Of a stretch of DNA of 47,413 bases, positions 19,400 through 30,141 are shown in pieces. The notes beneath the pieces were generated by a model. The model was not told the origin of the DNA, did no database searches, and saw only the letters and a list, made by a program, of their open reading frames with translations. The stretch is from Candidatus Peribacteria bacterium (GTDB taxonomy: Bacteria > Patescibacteria > JAEDAM01 > Absconditabacterales > Absconditicoccaceae): NCBI GenBank assembly GCA_031261265.1, contig JAISKI010000018.1:1-47413 (forward strand), in the 5' to 3' direction. The translations under genes were made by a program, and so were the position numbers. The first letter of the stretch is position 1; the number at the start of each line of letters is the position of its first letter.

Positions 19400-20995
19400 T
19401 TAAAAGGGAAGATCATCTTCTATTTCTCATTGAACTCCCATCGTTTCATAATACTCTTGTTTATCTTTCTTCAAAAAGGATTCCTTTTCTTTTTTTTGCT
19501 CTTGTTTTTTCACTTTTTCTTCCGTCCTCTTCGGATCCAGTAGCCAGGAATCATACGTATCTCGCTTTTCCATAGCTTGATTGAAAAGCTCCGTGAATTC
19601 TTTGGGGACTCTGTCTGATCCATAGACTTGTTTTAAGCGATTATAGACTCCCTTAAGGGTATTTTTTATCTTTCCAATTGATACCTCTTGTTCTTCATAC
19701 TGGTTCGATCAAGTAGTAGAGGTCTTGATACGAAATTTTTTTTGATAATAATGATTGTTTGCCAATTCTGTTAACGTAGAGGTTGTTAATTCTTTGAAAA
19801 GTCTTTTATACTGTCCTTGAGTCTTTCTATTTAAACTTCTATTTCCTGCATTATCAAATACAATTCCATTAATTTCTCTTTCTGTGTCACTTTGCGGAGT
19901 TCGGGTATGGATTTTTTTAGGATTAATTTTTCGTCATTCTTGTCCAATAATGCTGATCAATTCGTCTTTAATTTGATCAATACGCCAATCGGAAGCTATA
20001 ATTTGCTGTTTATACGCATTAATTTTCCCTATGGCAGAATATTTATTCGTTCAAGAAAGGGGGAGATGTTGTATAATTTCTCTAAATTCATCTATCTTTT
20101 CTGTAATATACTTACGTTCAAAATTATCTGTAGCTACAAATTTTTCCTTTTCAAATTGTTGCAGAAGTACCTCCAAGGTCTCAGAATCAGCTTTTTTACT
20201 CTTGTTAAGATAATAAGAAAACTTTTCCTCTAAGACATCTTTAGTAGTATAGTGGAGAAAGCTGAGCGTAATATCGTCAGCATATCTAGAGTAAATAAGG
20301 TGAGAACAGCTCAATTCTGGGAGCTTCTTTTCAATCTTAGTATCAAATCCTCTCATCACAATATTCTGAATCTGATTGCTAGTAGGGGCTCCTTGGGGAA
20401 GCTCATCCTCACTGACACAAAGATGAGTGAGTGCACTGATAAATAATTTCTTATTGTTGGCGGTCGTGGTTTTCTCATCGGTGGTTAGAAGAGGGGCTCG
20501 AATATCGAGTGCATTCCACAGAGATCCTTCTAAATTTTTATAGACTCTATGCGTAGTAATAGAAGGGTAGGCATTTTTAATATCCAAAGTAATAAGGTAG
20601 GGATTATACCTATGGAGTTCAGCATTCTTTTCTGCTGAATCCTTCTTTTTCCCGGCCATAGAAGTAAGAGATACAGGAATGCTGAGTAAACGATCTCTGA
20701 TAGTATTTTGAATGACTTTAAGTTTTGGAATAGGCTCACGAAGTTCCCTAACTTTATTATTTACTTTTTTACGATATTTTTTATATCCAAAAGCAAAATA
20801 GTCTCTAGGATTCGATTTATCATCTTCTTCATGTTTATCTTCTTCATATTTTGGAGGAGTATTTCTTTGGATAAGTACCTCTAGAAGATTTTTTGTTGTA
20901 GTATTACAAAAACGTGCTAAACTTTCTAACACCATATTCCCTTCGATAGAAAGTTCTGATACTAAATTATGGGGTAGGATACATCATTTTTCCAT
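19400..20995 (-). CDS. retron-type reverse transcriptase
   Basis: 531 aa in table 25; TGA glycines occur at the start region (residue 4), at 20051 and at four later codons, so the C-terminal third is lost in the standard code. Palm motifs in order: YLITLDIKNAYPSIT with the first catalytic Asp (residue 138), LPQGAPTSNQIQNIV (motif B, QGxPxS), SRYADDITLS (Y238-A-D-D), then KINPKKIH and EINGIVFD, which correspond to the motif D/E region and a VTG-like segment of retron RTs. The N-terminal region has Lys-rich FGYKKYRKKVNN. The 190 residues after the palm are Lys/Gln-rich with a charged helical end. It follows the 216-aa gene by 11 bp, one operon. Retrons and other defence-associated RTs fit; a group II intron is unlikely because no maturase or endonuclease domain follows. 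Confidence 0.88.
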
Positions 20996-21006
20996 GAGAA
21001 TAAAGA

Positions 21007-21657
21007 TTAAGTATAAATATAAGGCATCTCCTCAATAAGATCCAAAAGTGTTTTCTTCTCCTCTTCAGAGAGCGAAATCTCTTTAACAGCTTCTCTATAA
21101 GCTTTTTTTCAAACCTGCCTGATAAAAAGCTGATGCATACTTGTGGGATCGGAGATCGTTGAAGACAAGAGGGTTTCTATACATTCTATAAGGTACTCAC
21201 GTTTTTTTTCTTTATTAATCAACATAATCTCTTCAGATACTTCGAAAGTTTTCCTATCATCTAAGCTCTTTCCTCCCGCCTGAGTTCGATAGTAATTATT
21301 ATATTTATATCGTTTATCCAAGCCCTGTTGTTGTAGCTTTTCTTTATCAGCATTCTCGAATGCTATTTTAAGCTTTGCTCTCACCTTATCATTTCGCTCT
21401 CTATTCAAAGCAATTCTCTCATCATCAGAAAGGTTTTCCTCTCCTGTACTAAACTCACTGGAAAGATAGGGTTTTTTGCGGATCATAGTCTTTAAAATAT
21501 CTACCTTCACACGTTCTAAAGTATCAGGACTCTTGAGCAGAAGATCCGTAATCTCATTAATCGTAAGGCGGGTATCATAAAGATGTGAAAAATTTCCCTC
21601 TTGAAATTCTTTTAAAAGCTGAGGGGTTAATTCCTTTTTCTTCAGCGTTTCTGACAT
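21007..21657 (-). CDS. hypothetical protein, 216 aa, partner of the RT
   Basis: MSETLKKKELTPQLLKEFQE to TAA 21007 in table 25; the TGA at 21109 adds 34 residues. Entirely helical and charged, with no membrane segment or catalytic motif that I can recognise. It is the first gene of the two-gene RT operon, with a promoter 43 bp upstream. In retron and DRT systems the neighbouring gene often encodes an effector or DNA-binding partner; assigning that role here is inference from position. Confidence 0.7.
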
Positions 21658-21699
21658 TAAGCAAGAGATAAGACATATAAAGAAATGCTACGTCTAGAA

Positions 21700-21727
21700 A
21701 ATATAGGAAACAGAAAACGAAAGTCAA
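21700..21727 (-). promoter_or_regulatory. promoter of the RT operon
   Basis: Minus-strand TTGACT (21722-21727), 16-bp spacer, TATATT (21700-21705). The -35 continues as TTGACTTT, as in the telA, WG-repeat, ubiquitin-like and channel promoters. Confidence 0.7.
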
Positions 21728-21786
21728 GCGTAAATACTGAGAAATGTTAGATAAAAAATATAAAAGGAAAAATCAAGAGGAAAAAT

Positions 21787-24700
21787 CTAAGCAGCACTAC
21801 GATATTCAATTCTTTTCTTTGAACGGCTTACATCATTGAGATTACCTCCTAAATCAATACCCAATCTCAGTAATCTCGCATCCTTATCCTTGAGATATTC
21901 ATTGATATATTTAGTTCTATTTCTATATTCTCCTTGTTTTCGAGCTCTTTCTGCTTTTCGTTCTTTAGTATCTCAAGTTCCTCCTTCATCTTCATCCTCA
22001 TCGTCATCATAAAAATATGCATTTCCTTTCACGAACACTCTATTGTAGTCAGTCCAACCAATCAAATCTAAAGATTCTACACCTTTCTCATTAGTATAAG
22101 CACTTCCAAATATTTTCGAAATAAATGCATCATCAGCAATAGTATCAATATTTTTCTTAAACATTTCATAAAAGGCTTCGATAGCACTTTTAAATTCTTC
22201 AGGAGGTTTATTATTCCCACTTTCCAAGATCGTTCCCTGAATAGTATATTTCAAAACATTTTCTCGATCATCTTTTTCTACTTTCCCTGTAGAATAGGTT
22301 TTCTTAGTTGCAGGATCCTTGGCTCCTGTGGATATCTCCCCCACAGATCCACCTATTCCCTTACATTTTTTAGCAGTTTTTAGGGCCTTCACAATTTGCT
22401 CTTTATCTCACTCACCAAATCCCTTTTCACTAAACATCATCAAAAACTGCTTTACCAAAGTCTCTAAAGCTGAACTATTAGAGGTATCAATATGTTTAAT
22501 GTCTGAAGTTAGATTTTTCCAAAAGAGTTGTTTTGCAGCGATTTTTTCTGGATCCTCTCCATCAAATTTTCCTCTAGAATACCTCATCATACTATTAATC
22601 ACCGCTTTAGAACTAAAAAGCCCTCCATGATTAGCAAATTCAGGATTCTGAATCAAATCATTATCCGTAAGTTCCTCAGCATTTTCCGTCATTTTATCCT
22701 TAAAATTTTGAAGAACAGGATCATAATGCTCCTTATCATCAGGATTATTCCAATTAGTAGTCATTAGCTCGTTTTTAAAGAAATCACCCATTTTATGATA
22801 ATTACCTTCACTATTCCATCGTTTCTCGATATCCTCCTTAAGTTTTTTAAGATTAACATTATTACTAGAAGCATTGAAATCTGATGGTTTATAGTTTACT
22901 GCAGCAGCAAAACTTCCATCACTAGCAACCTTTAATAAATGATATACTTTTTCAGGATGATCAAAATCTTTTACCACCATTCCTGGAGCAAATCCGTAAG
23001 TTCTTGCAATCTGTACCATCCATTTTCTCAGAGACTTATCAGCGTGAGTTTGTAATTGTCCACTCAAGAGCAGAGTAGTAAAACACCTCTGAAAAATTCT
23101 ATGATGTTCAGGTGTTTTTATCAACATTCCCATTTTCTTAAAGTTAGCGAGTGCAGCTGGGAATCTATCAGAAGACAGGAATCTTTCGAAATCTACCTTA
23201 GCAAGCTGGAAGTTATTGTGCCCAATTCCATTAAATTTCTCTTCAACACTGCTTTTTGATCCCCATTTATTAAAGGTTGAATCCAGCTCAGAGGCGAACT
23301 TTCCAGAAAGGAGTCTTTTGGAAGGATTATCTATATAGTCTGTTCCATCTTTTCCAGGGATTCCTCTTTTTTCATACGATCAAAATCTTTGTCCACCTGC
23401 TGCTCCATTAATATTATTGGTAATATATTCGATTTCACATTTAGCGAGTTGATCTTGTAATTGATCTGAATTACTCTTTCCACTACGGATTTCTGCTATC
23501 AAATCAGCTTTTGCTCTAAGAAACTGTTTATGGTGTTCTGGTCCTAGCAATGCCTTGATCCACAGTCCACTATTACTAAATTTAGCTAAGCCACGATACA
23601 TTCCCCCTCCTTTTTCGATATTAGCAATCAACGTAGCTGCCACCACATGGAGCATAGGAGGCTCAAAATGAGGGATATCATCAATAGTAGCACTTTTAAG
23701 ATCTTTCCCACCTAAAATAAAACTCTGAAGGGACTTCCCACCAAACATCGTAGAGAAAAATTTACCAGGAGTTTCAAAACTCGTTCAAAAATCTGGATCA
23801 GATCTAAATTTCCCTAACCAAAAATCAATCTTCTTTCGAGTTTTATTATCTCTTTCCAGATAATGTTCCATTTGCAATCCTGCAGCAGCATCTTTAACAG
23901 AAGGAATAAATCCCAAAGTCTTAGCCACAATATCATAAATTCCCAAATCTTCAATCATTCGATCATTAAATTGATCTACTTGATCTTTACCATGTTGATC
24001 AATTCCATCTTTAATCTTTTTCCAAATACCTTTAATTCCTGCTACAGCAGTTTTGAGAGAAACCCGATTCCGTTTCCTTTTTTTAGCATTAACCACGCTA
24101 ATATCTTTTTTATCTTGTTGGTCTTTGAGAGCTTTTGCTTCTGAAGTTTTTCGTGGTTTAAGTCCCTTTTCTGCAATAAAAAGCATAAAGTTATTATAAT
24201 CCATTTCACGCCCATCAGAACCAAGATTATATCTCTTTACTTCTTCCTTGCCTTTATCATTAGTCTCATGTTTGACGAAAGATCCTTTTACTGTAAACGT
24301 TTTTTTACTGGGATTATGATCTACCTCAAACATAATATTTTGCTTGTGCTCCTTTCCTTCTGCATCATATTCCGTATCTTGATACCCAAAATATTTTACA
24401 GGCTCTGCCTCTGTAGATCCCTTTTCAGCATCAAAGAATTTTCCTACAAACTGTTTCCCATCTCGCTGAAGTTCATCAAAAGCAGATTTCAACTTTTTTT
24501 CTTCAGGGATATTAGCATCCAAGAGTTTCTGTAAATGATCTATAGGAGTAGGGGAGTCCTTTGGATTAGGAAGCTTTAAAAATCATCCACTTTTATCTTG
24601 AAAGTGCTGAATCTGTTCCTTGCTCTTATCCAGCCAGATTTCCTTATTTTCATACCCTCCAGCTTTAAGTTCACCTCCGCTAAGCCTTACTTTAAACTGA

Positions 24701-26490
24701 TCAGTATGGCTAGTAGTATCCAGAATTTCCATTTGCACCCACTGTTTTCCTCCATTTTCCAGAGGAGGGATTTCACTATCTCACACGGCTACTCGTAATC
24801 TAGTTCCAGTTTTAAAACCATAAGTCTTTTTATCATCAGGGAGATTTTGCTCTTCCTTCTCAAATCCATATCCTTTAATCCCTTTTCGAGCTTCCAAAAA
24901 ATCATTTTTATCTTTTTCTTTCTCCTCAGGCTCCTTAAGTTTTTCTTTAGGTTTTTCTTCGTAGGTCTCATTAAATTCCCCGAGTTTGTTTTTTAATTTT
25001 TCTTCAGAGTCAGCAGAAATATTCTCTAAATTATTAATCTGGTTCCCAATAAAATAAAGATAAATTAGTCTTCCTATCTTATCTCCGCTTAATTTTGCTA
25101 CTTTCTGATTAGCATCGACCATACAATCTGAGAGCAAACCATTGAGTTGCATCCTATTTTCTACGGTGAGATTATGAGTATTTTCTAAATCAATCTCATA
25201 TTCCAGTGGTAAAGCATCTACTTGACTCAGAATATGCAGATTTTTAATATCAGGATTGGATCAGCTTTTTATCGTTTTCTTTACTCTAAAAATTACGTTT
25301 CCATTAGGAATTTTGATTTCTGTTCCCTTAATATCCACTAAATCTTTCATAAAATTCTTGAAATTTATCTCATCTACAGGCTGTTTGATATTAAAAATAT
25401 CAGAAATTACCTTCTTCACTTCCATATCTTCAATCTTTTGATCCTTAACCCAATTAAGGAGATTTTGTAATCTTGCCTCATCAATCAAACTAAAATCAAA
25501 ATCTTTTTCTCGAAGTTCACCTAAAACATCAGCTAAATCAGGATTATCTTCTTCAATCTTTTTCTTGTAATAGCCTCGAGACAGATTCTCAATCTGTTTT
25601 GTAATTCCTTGAATTTGAGTTTCATCAGCTCCTTCATTTTCTACAAGTTGGGTTTCCAGTGCTTCTAATTGTTTATCTAGGAGAGGATAGTCCTTTCTCA
25701 ACTGAAGGAGATTATAAGGATATTTTTCAAAAACTGATTTCATCGTAGGCATACTATTAGAAAACGTATCTCTAAGTCCCTCAGAAAACCTCGTCACCCA
25801 ATTAATCGTTCCTGTAATTCCTTCAGAAACCTCTCTAGAAATCAGAGCATCCATATTCTTTTTTAACAAAGGATTCCATCATGCACTATCTCCCGCATAA
25901 TCAGTAGCATTAATACTACCTTTTGTTTCCAAATGTTGCAAAATCTCTGTATTAGAAACAAACGTCTGCTCAAAATGCAATCCTTTGATCTTTTCCCTCC
26001 AAGTAGACATAAAGGAATCCGTTTGAGTCAGAAAACTTGATAAACTAGTATTTGTCGTCACAGATTGAAATTCTTTGAGTGCCTTATTATCAGGCAAATG
26101 GCGAAGCAAATCTTTAATTTTCTTTTTCATCAGATCAACTATTGCTTCAGAAATTTGTTTTCCTAATTCGTTTCCTGTAGGATTTAAGTCTTCCTGATAA
26201 AGATAGGTCTCTAAATCATATCCCGTTCCTGAAAGCAACATATTGAGAGAAAATTCTTCCTCTGCAATCAAATCAAAGGTCAGAGGAGTCCCATCCTTAT
26301 TACATTGTTCTTCTACTTCATGGAGTAGTCCATGAGTTCCATTAAAATTACTTTTCTCCATAAATTCCGCCAATGAGTGATAATTCTCTTTGGGATCAGT
26401 ACCGATCAAATTTGCATATAAACCAGAAATAATAGCCGATAATTTGCTATTTCTAATTACTTTTTCTGGTGGTCTCAAAACATTAATCAT
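21787..26490 (-). CDS. 1567-aa hypothetical protein
   Basis: A single frame of 1568 codons in table 25, containing about eight TGA glycines (for example 21973, 22408, 23380, 23785, 24781, 25261, 25879); the standard code gives seven separate pieces. It begins MINVLRPPEKVIRNSKLSAI and ends RSKKRIEYRSAA. No signal peptide or membrane helix is evident; the composition is charged and Lys-rich. Helical regions alternate with strand-rich ones (KKTFTVKGSFVKHE; WVQMEILDTTSHTDQFKVRL), implying several domains. No nucleotide-binding or nuclease motif is visible. It is the largest gene here, with its own upstream region containing repeated GCTAC motifs. Function unknown. Confidence 0.8.
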
Positions 26491-26532
26491 ACGCGAACTC
26501 TGAATTTATCATCTAAAAATACTTTCTCTTCT

Positions 26533-26583
26533 AGTATACTCATTTTCCTCGATTTTTGCTACTTTCTCGCTACATTTTGCTAC
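26533..26583 (-). promoter_or_regulatory. promoter region with three GCTAC sites
   Basis: Minus-strand -10 TATACT at 26533-26538, 43 bp before the giant gene. Just upstream, GCTAC (plus-strand reading) recurs at 26558, 26569 and 26579, that is at 11- and 10-bp steps on one face of the helix, inside a 12-bp direct repeat TTTTGCTACTTT. No good -35 hexamer is present, which suits an activator-dependent promoter. Confidence 0.45.
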
Positions 26584-26673
26584 TTTATATCTTACGTTTT
26601 ATCACTTTTATGATATAATATAATAGCATTACACGAACAATAGTAAGAATATAAAACGAGATGTCAAGTAAAT

Positions 26674-26714
26674 ATAATAAAAAAGTTGCTGAGGAGTGAT
26701 CAACAGCAACTTTT
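26674..26714 (-). terminator. ppdK terminator
   Basis: AAAAGTTGCTG pairs with CAGCAACTTTT (26681-26691 with 26704-26714) with a T run following on the minus strand. The 190 bp between here and the giant gene hold only AT-rich sequence and the promoter region described above. Confidence 0.8.
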
Positions 26715-26727
26715 CTTTTGGATTTTT

Positions 26728-29349
26728 TTAATTCTTCAAAGCAGCGTGTGCAGCAGCCAATCTTGCGATAGGCACTCTGTACGGACTACAACTTACATAT
26801 TTCAATCCTGCTCTATGACAGAAATCAATAGACATTGGGTCTCCACCGTGTTCTCCACAGATTCCAAGGCTGATGTCAGGTCTGGTTTTCTTTCCTTTTT
26901 CTACGGCAATTTTTACCAATTGTCCGACACCGTCTTCATCGATAGATTGGAACGGGTCTTTTTCAAAGATACCTTTTGCTTCATAGTCTTTGATGAACTT
27001 TCCAGCATCATCACGAGAAAATCCAAGTCCCATCTGGGTCAAATCATTCGTTCCAAAAGAGAAGAATTCAGCATTTTGAGCGATTTCATCTGCGGTCAAA
27101 GCTCCTCTTGGTACTTCAATCATCGTTCCAAGCTTGTATTCTACATTTACTCCGTATTTATCCATTGTTTCCTGAGCAACCTTTTTCACGATAGCCGCAC
27201 AGAAATCAAATTCAGTTTTAAATCCTACCAAAGGAATCATAATTTCAGGATGAGCGTCTACTCCTTCCTTTTTCAATTCGCACGCCGCACTAATCACCGC
27301 TTCCGTCTGCATTTCAGCTATTTCTGGGAAGGTGATAGAAAGTCTACAACCTCTGTGTCCAAGCATCGGATTAAATTCGTGAAGGGTTGCTATTTTCGCT
27401 TTCAAAGTGTCTACGCTTACTCCCATTTCCGTAGAGAGAGCCTGAATATCTTTGTCTTCCGTAGGCAAGAATTCGTGTAAAGGAGGGTCTAAAAATCTGA
27501 TTGTCACAGGCAGTCCTTCAAGCGTTTTCATTAACTGATAGAAATCACCTTTCTGATACGGTAAGATTTTTGCTAATGCTTTTCTTCTTCCTGCTTCATC
27601 TTCGGAGAGAATCATTTCTCTCATTGCTTTAATTCTATCTTCTGCGAAAAACATATGTTCCGTTCTACACAGTCCAATTCCCTCGGCACCAAACTTTTTA
27701 GCAGTCGTTGCATCGGTTGGAGTATCAGCGTTGGTTCTTACTCAGAGTTTTCTAAAACTATCAGCAAGTTTCATCAAGGTTTCAAAATCTCCACTCAATT
27801 CAGGGTCTACTACGGCTAAGGAACCTTTGAAGACTTCACCTGTGGAACCATCCAAAGTGATATAATCACCTTCCGTCAGTGTAATTCCTTTTACATTCAC
27901 GGTTTTTGCTTTTTCGTCAATAACGAGTTCACCAGCACCAGCTACACAGCATTTTCCCATTCCACGAGCTACTACTGCTGCGTGAGAAGTCATTCCTCCA
28001 CGAGCGGTAAGAATTCCTTGTGAAGCCACCATTCCTTGGATATCTTCTGGGGAAGTTTCGGTTCTTACGAGTACGACTTTCTTTCCTTCTTCATTCTGAA
28101 TATGTGCTTCTTCTGCATTAAAGACAATCTGTCCCACAGCTGCACCAGGGGAAGCAGGCAATCCTTTCGTCAAGAGTTCAGCACCAGCTTTTGCACCTTT
28201 ATCGATTTGTTTGTGGAGGAGTTCGTCCAACTGATTTGGAGCCACTCTCAGTACCGCAGTTTTTTCATCAATCAATCCCTCAGCTAACATATCTACTGCC
28301 ATTTTTACCGCAGCAGGACCTGTTCTTTTCCCGTTTCTGGTTTGGAGCATATAGAGTTTTTCTTCTTGAATCGTAAACTCCATATCCTGCATATCGTGAT
28401 AATGCTGTTCGAGTCTGTGATAAATATCCACTAATTGCTTATAACATTCTGGCATTACTTGTTCCAAAGAGTTAATTTCCTGTGGAGTTCTGATACCTGC
28501 AACCACATCTTCTCCCTGAGCATTCATCAAAAATTCTCCATAGAATTTATTTTCTCCCGTAGATGGATTTCTGGAAAAACAAACTCCTGTTCCAGAAGTA
28601 TTTCCCATATTTCCAAAGACCATAGATTGTACATTTACCGCAGTCCCAAGCAGACCTTTGATGTCATTCATCTTTCTATAATAAATGGCTCTGTCATTAT
28701 TCCAGCTCCCAAATACTGCGTCAATCGCCATTTTCAATTGTTCTCTGGCGTCATTTGGAAAGGTGGTGCCTGTTGCATTTTGTACCACCGTTTTATAAAG
28801 CTGAACTACTTCTTGCAAATCTGCTGTTTCGAGTTCGGTATCGAGTTTTACGCCTTTCTTGTCTTTCACAGACTGTAAAGCTACCTCGAAATCGTGATGA
28901 GGCACATTCATTACCACATCTCCGAACATCTGAATAAACCTTCTATAACTGTCCCAAGCAAATCTTTCGTTTCCTGTCTTGGTAGCAAGTCCGATGACAG
29001 AGGAATCGTTTAAACCGAGGTTCAACACGGTATCCATCATTCCTGGTAAGGACTGTGCTGCACCGCTACGAACGGAAACCAAAAGAGGGTCGTTGGCATC
29101 ACCCAGCTTTTTTCCCATTTTTGCTTCCAGCTCTTGCAAATGTGCTTCAATCTGCTGAGTAGCTTCCACAGGATAGGTTTTGTTATTCTTGTAAAAGATA
29201 TCACACGTTTCCGTGGTGATAGTAAATCCAGACGGGATTGGCATTCCGAGGGAAACCATTTCCGCCAAGTTGTCACCTTTTCCTCCCAGGAGGTCTTTTC
29301 CAAGTCCTTTTCCTTCTTCAAAGGAATAGACATACGTTGTTTCTGGCAT
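26728..29349 (-). CDS. ppdK: pyruvate, phosphate dikinase
   Basis: 873 aa in table 25, the usual length. It interconverts pyruvate + ATP + Pi with PEP + AMP + PPi. N-terminal ATP-grasp: [19 protein letters not shown] and [19 protein letters not shown]. Central phosphohistidine domain: [22 protein letters not shown], with the catalytic His in TSHAA. C-terminal PEP-binding barrel: [34 protein letters not shown] and [10 protein letters not shown] with the catalytic Cys. The Gly in [11 protein letters not shown] is a TGA (27742), matching the conserved family glycine. Start [13 protein letters not shown] at 29349 matches the family; an upstream ATG would add 32 hydrophobic residues. It allows PPi-linked glycolysis or PEP formation. 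Confidence 0.97.
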
Positions 29350-29460
29350 AATATAAGTAGGAGATATAAAACTAAGAACTTCCTCCGTAAGTGGGGGAAG
29401 TGCTATTACAGATATTATTTTTATGATATTGGAAATGGATTGCAAGCGAAAAATAGATCA

Positions 29461-29492
29461 AAAAAAAACAACCCCGTATTTTGCGAGGTTGT
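29461..29492 (-). terminator. terminator of the 156-aa gene (29513)
   Basis: ACAACCTCG pairs with CGGGGTTGT on the minus strand (one U-G pair) and is followed by eight T. Confidence 0.8.
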
Positions 29493-29512
29493 CGGATGAG
29501 AGGAAAGGTATA

Positions 29513-29983
29513 TCATTTAAAAATAATACCTATAAGCTTTGAAAGGTTTAATCCAGAGTTCGCAAACGATTCCAGAAGGTCTTCCAAAGCTTCTTCCGCT
29601 TCAGACTTCCCGGGTTTAACAACCTTAAAGCCTTCCACGATTGCCAAAGAATCAACATTTGGATAATTTTCTTCCAAAATTACCCAAACAAGATTATCCA
29701 GAACGCCAGCTTCACGTTTAAGTTTTCCATATTTTCTACCAGGAACATTAAACTGTTCAGCCCCTTTGTTGGGATCAACCTCAAACTCATCAACAATCTG
29801 ATCAATCTCATCACTCTTGCGGAAAAGGAGTGTCCGAATTGCCTTCACCTCCACGGGGAGTTCTCCTAAGATGGTGTCATTCTTTCCAAGTTTCCTACCA
29901 TAATCAATGAACTCACCACTTTCCACGATGGCATCAAGCTCCGCCTGGAGCGAGCCAAGATAATTTAATTTTTTCTTTGCCAT
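29513..29983 (-). CDS. hypothetical protein, 156 aa
   Basis: Starts MAKKKLNYLGSLQAELDAIV, no TGA codons. Soluble, rich in Glu/Asp and Leu, mostly helical; a central basic patch (PGRKYGKLKREAG) stands out. No known motif. It is a monocistronic unit with its own terminator and the clearest AT-spacer promoter, nearly identical to that of the small membrane protein gene at 36321. Confidence 0.7.
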   Translation of the reverse strand: MAKKKLNYLGSLQAELDAIVESGEFIDYGRKLGKNDTILGELPVEVKAIRTLLFRKSDEIDQIVDEFEVDPNKGAEQFNVPGRKYGKLKREAGVLDNLVWVILEENYPNVDSLAIVEGFKVVKPGKSEAEEALEDLLESFANSGLNLSKLIGIIFK

Positions 29984-30013
29984 AATTTATTGTTTTTTAT
30001 ATTAGGTAGTGAG

Positions 30014-30042
30014 AGTATAACGATATATATATCTAAAGTCAA
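30014..30042 (-). promoter_or_regulatory. promoter, AT-spacer class (3)
   Basis: Minus-strand TTGACT (30037-30042), 17-bp spacer with the palindrome GATATATATATC (30022-30033), TATACT (30014-30019). Confidence 0.8.
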
Positions 30043-30081
30043 GGGAAACTTCTCCTATTACAACCAATATTTAATCCCTAC

Positions 30082-30109
30082 TTGCATTTTTCTCCCGCTT
30101 TTGTACAAT
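30082..30109 (+). promoter_or_regulatory. topA promoter
   Basis: TTGCAT (30082-30087), 16-bp spacer, TACAAT (30104-30109). Transcription would start near 30116, which rules out the upstream ATG at 30082 as the start of topA. Confidence 0.6.
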
Positions 30110-30141
30110 ACGTTCAGTTTTTATTTTCACATCCTCAACGT

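Noticed and set aside
19085..20995. Diversity-generating retroelement
   Set aside because: No template/variable repeat pair was noticed near the RT, and the RT motifs (QGAPTS, YADD) fit retron types better.
26686..27480. 264-aa reading frame on the plus strand
   Set aside because: It lies antisense to ppdK, has no homologous look and is rich in Ser/Phe/Arg, as expected for the shadow of a conserved gene.
29378..29401. Hairpin in the ppdK leader as a riboswitch or attenuator
   Set aside because: A lone 9-bp stem with a mismatch on the transcribed strand, no T run and no known riboswitch core.
29350..29445. Upstream ATG for ppdK adding 32 residues
   Set aside because: The extension is hydrophobic and unlike PPDK N-termini; [13 protein letters not shown] fits the family.
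30082..30141. Upstream ATG for topA
   Set aside because: It lies on the -35 box of a good promoter whose transcript would start after it.
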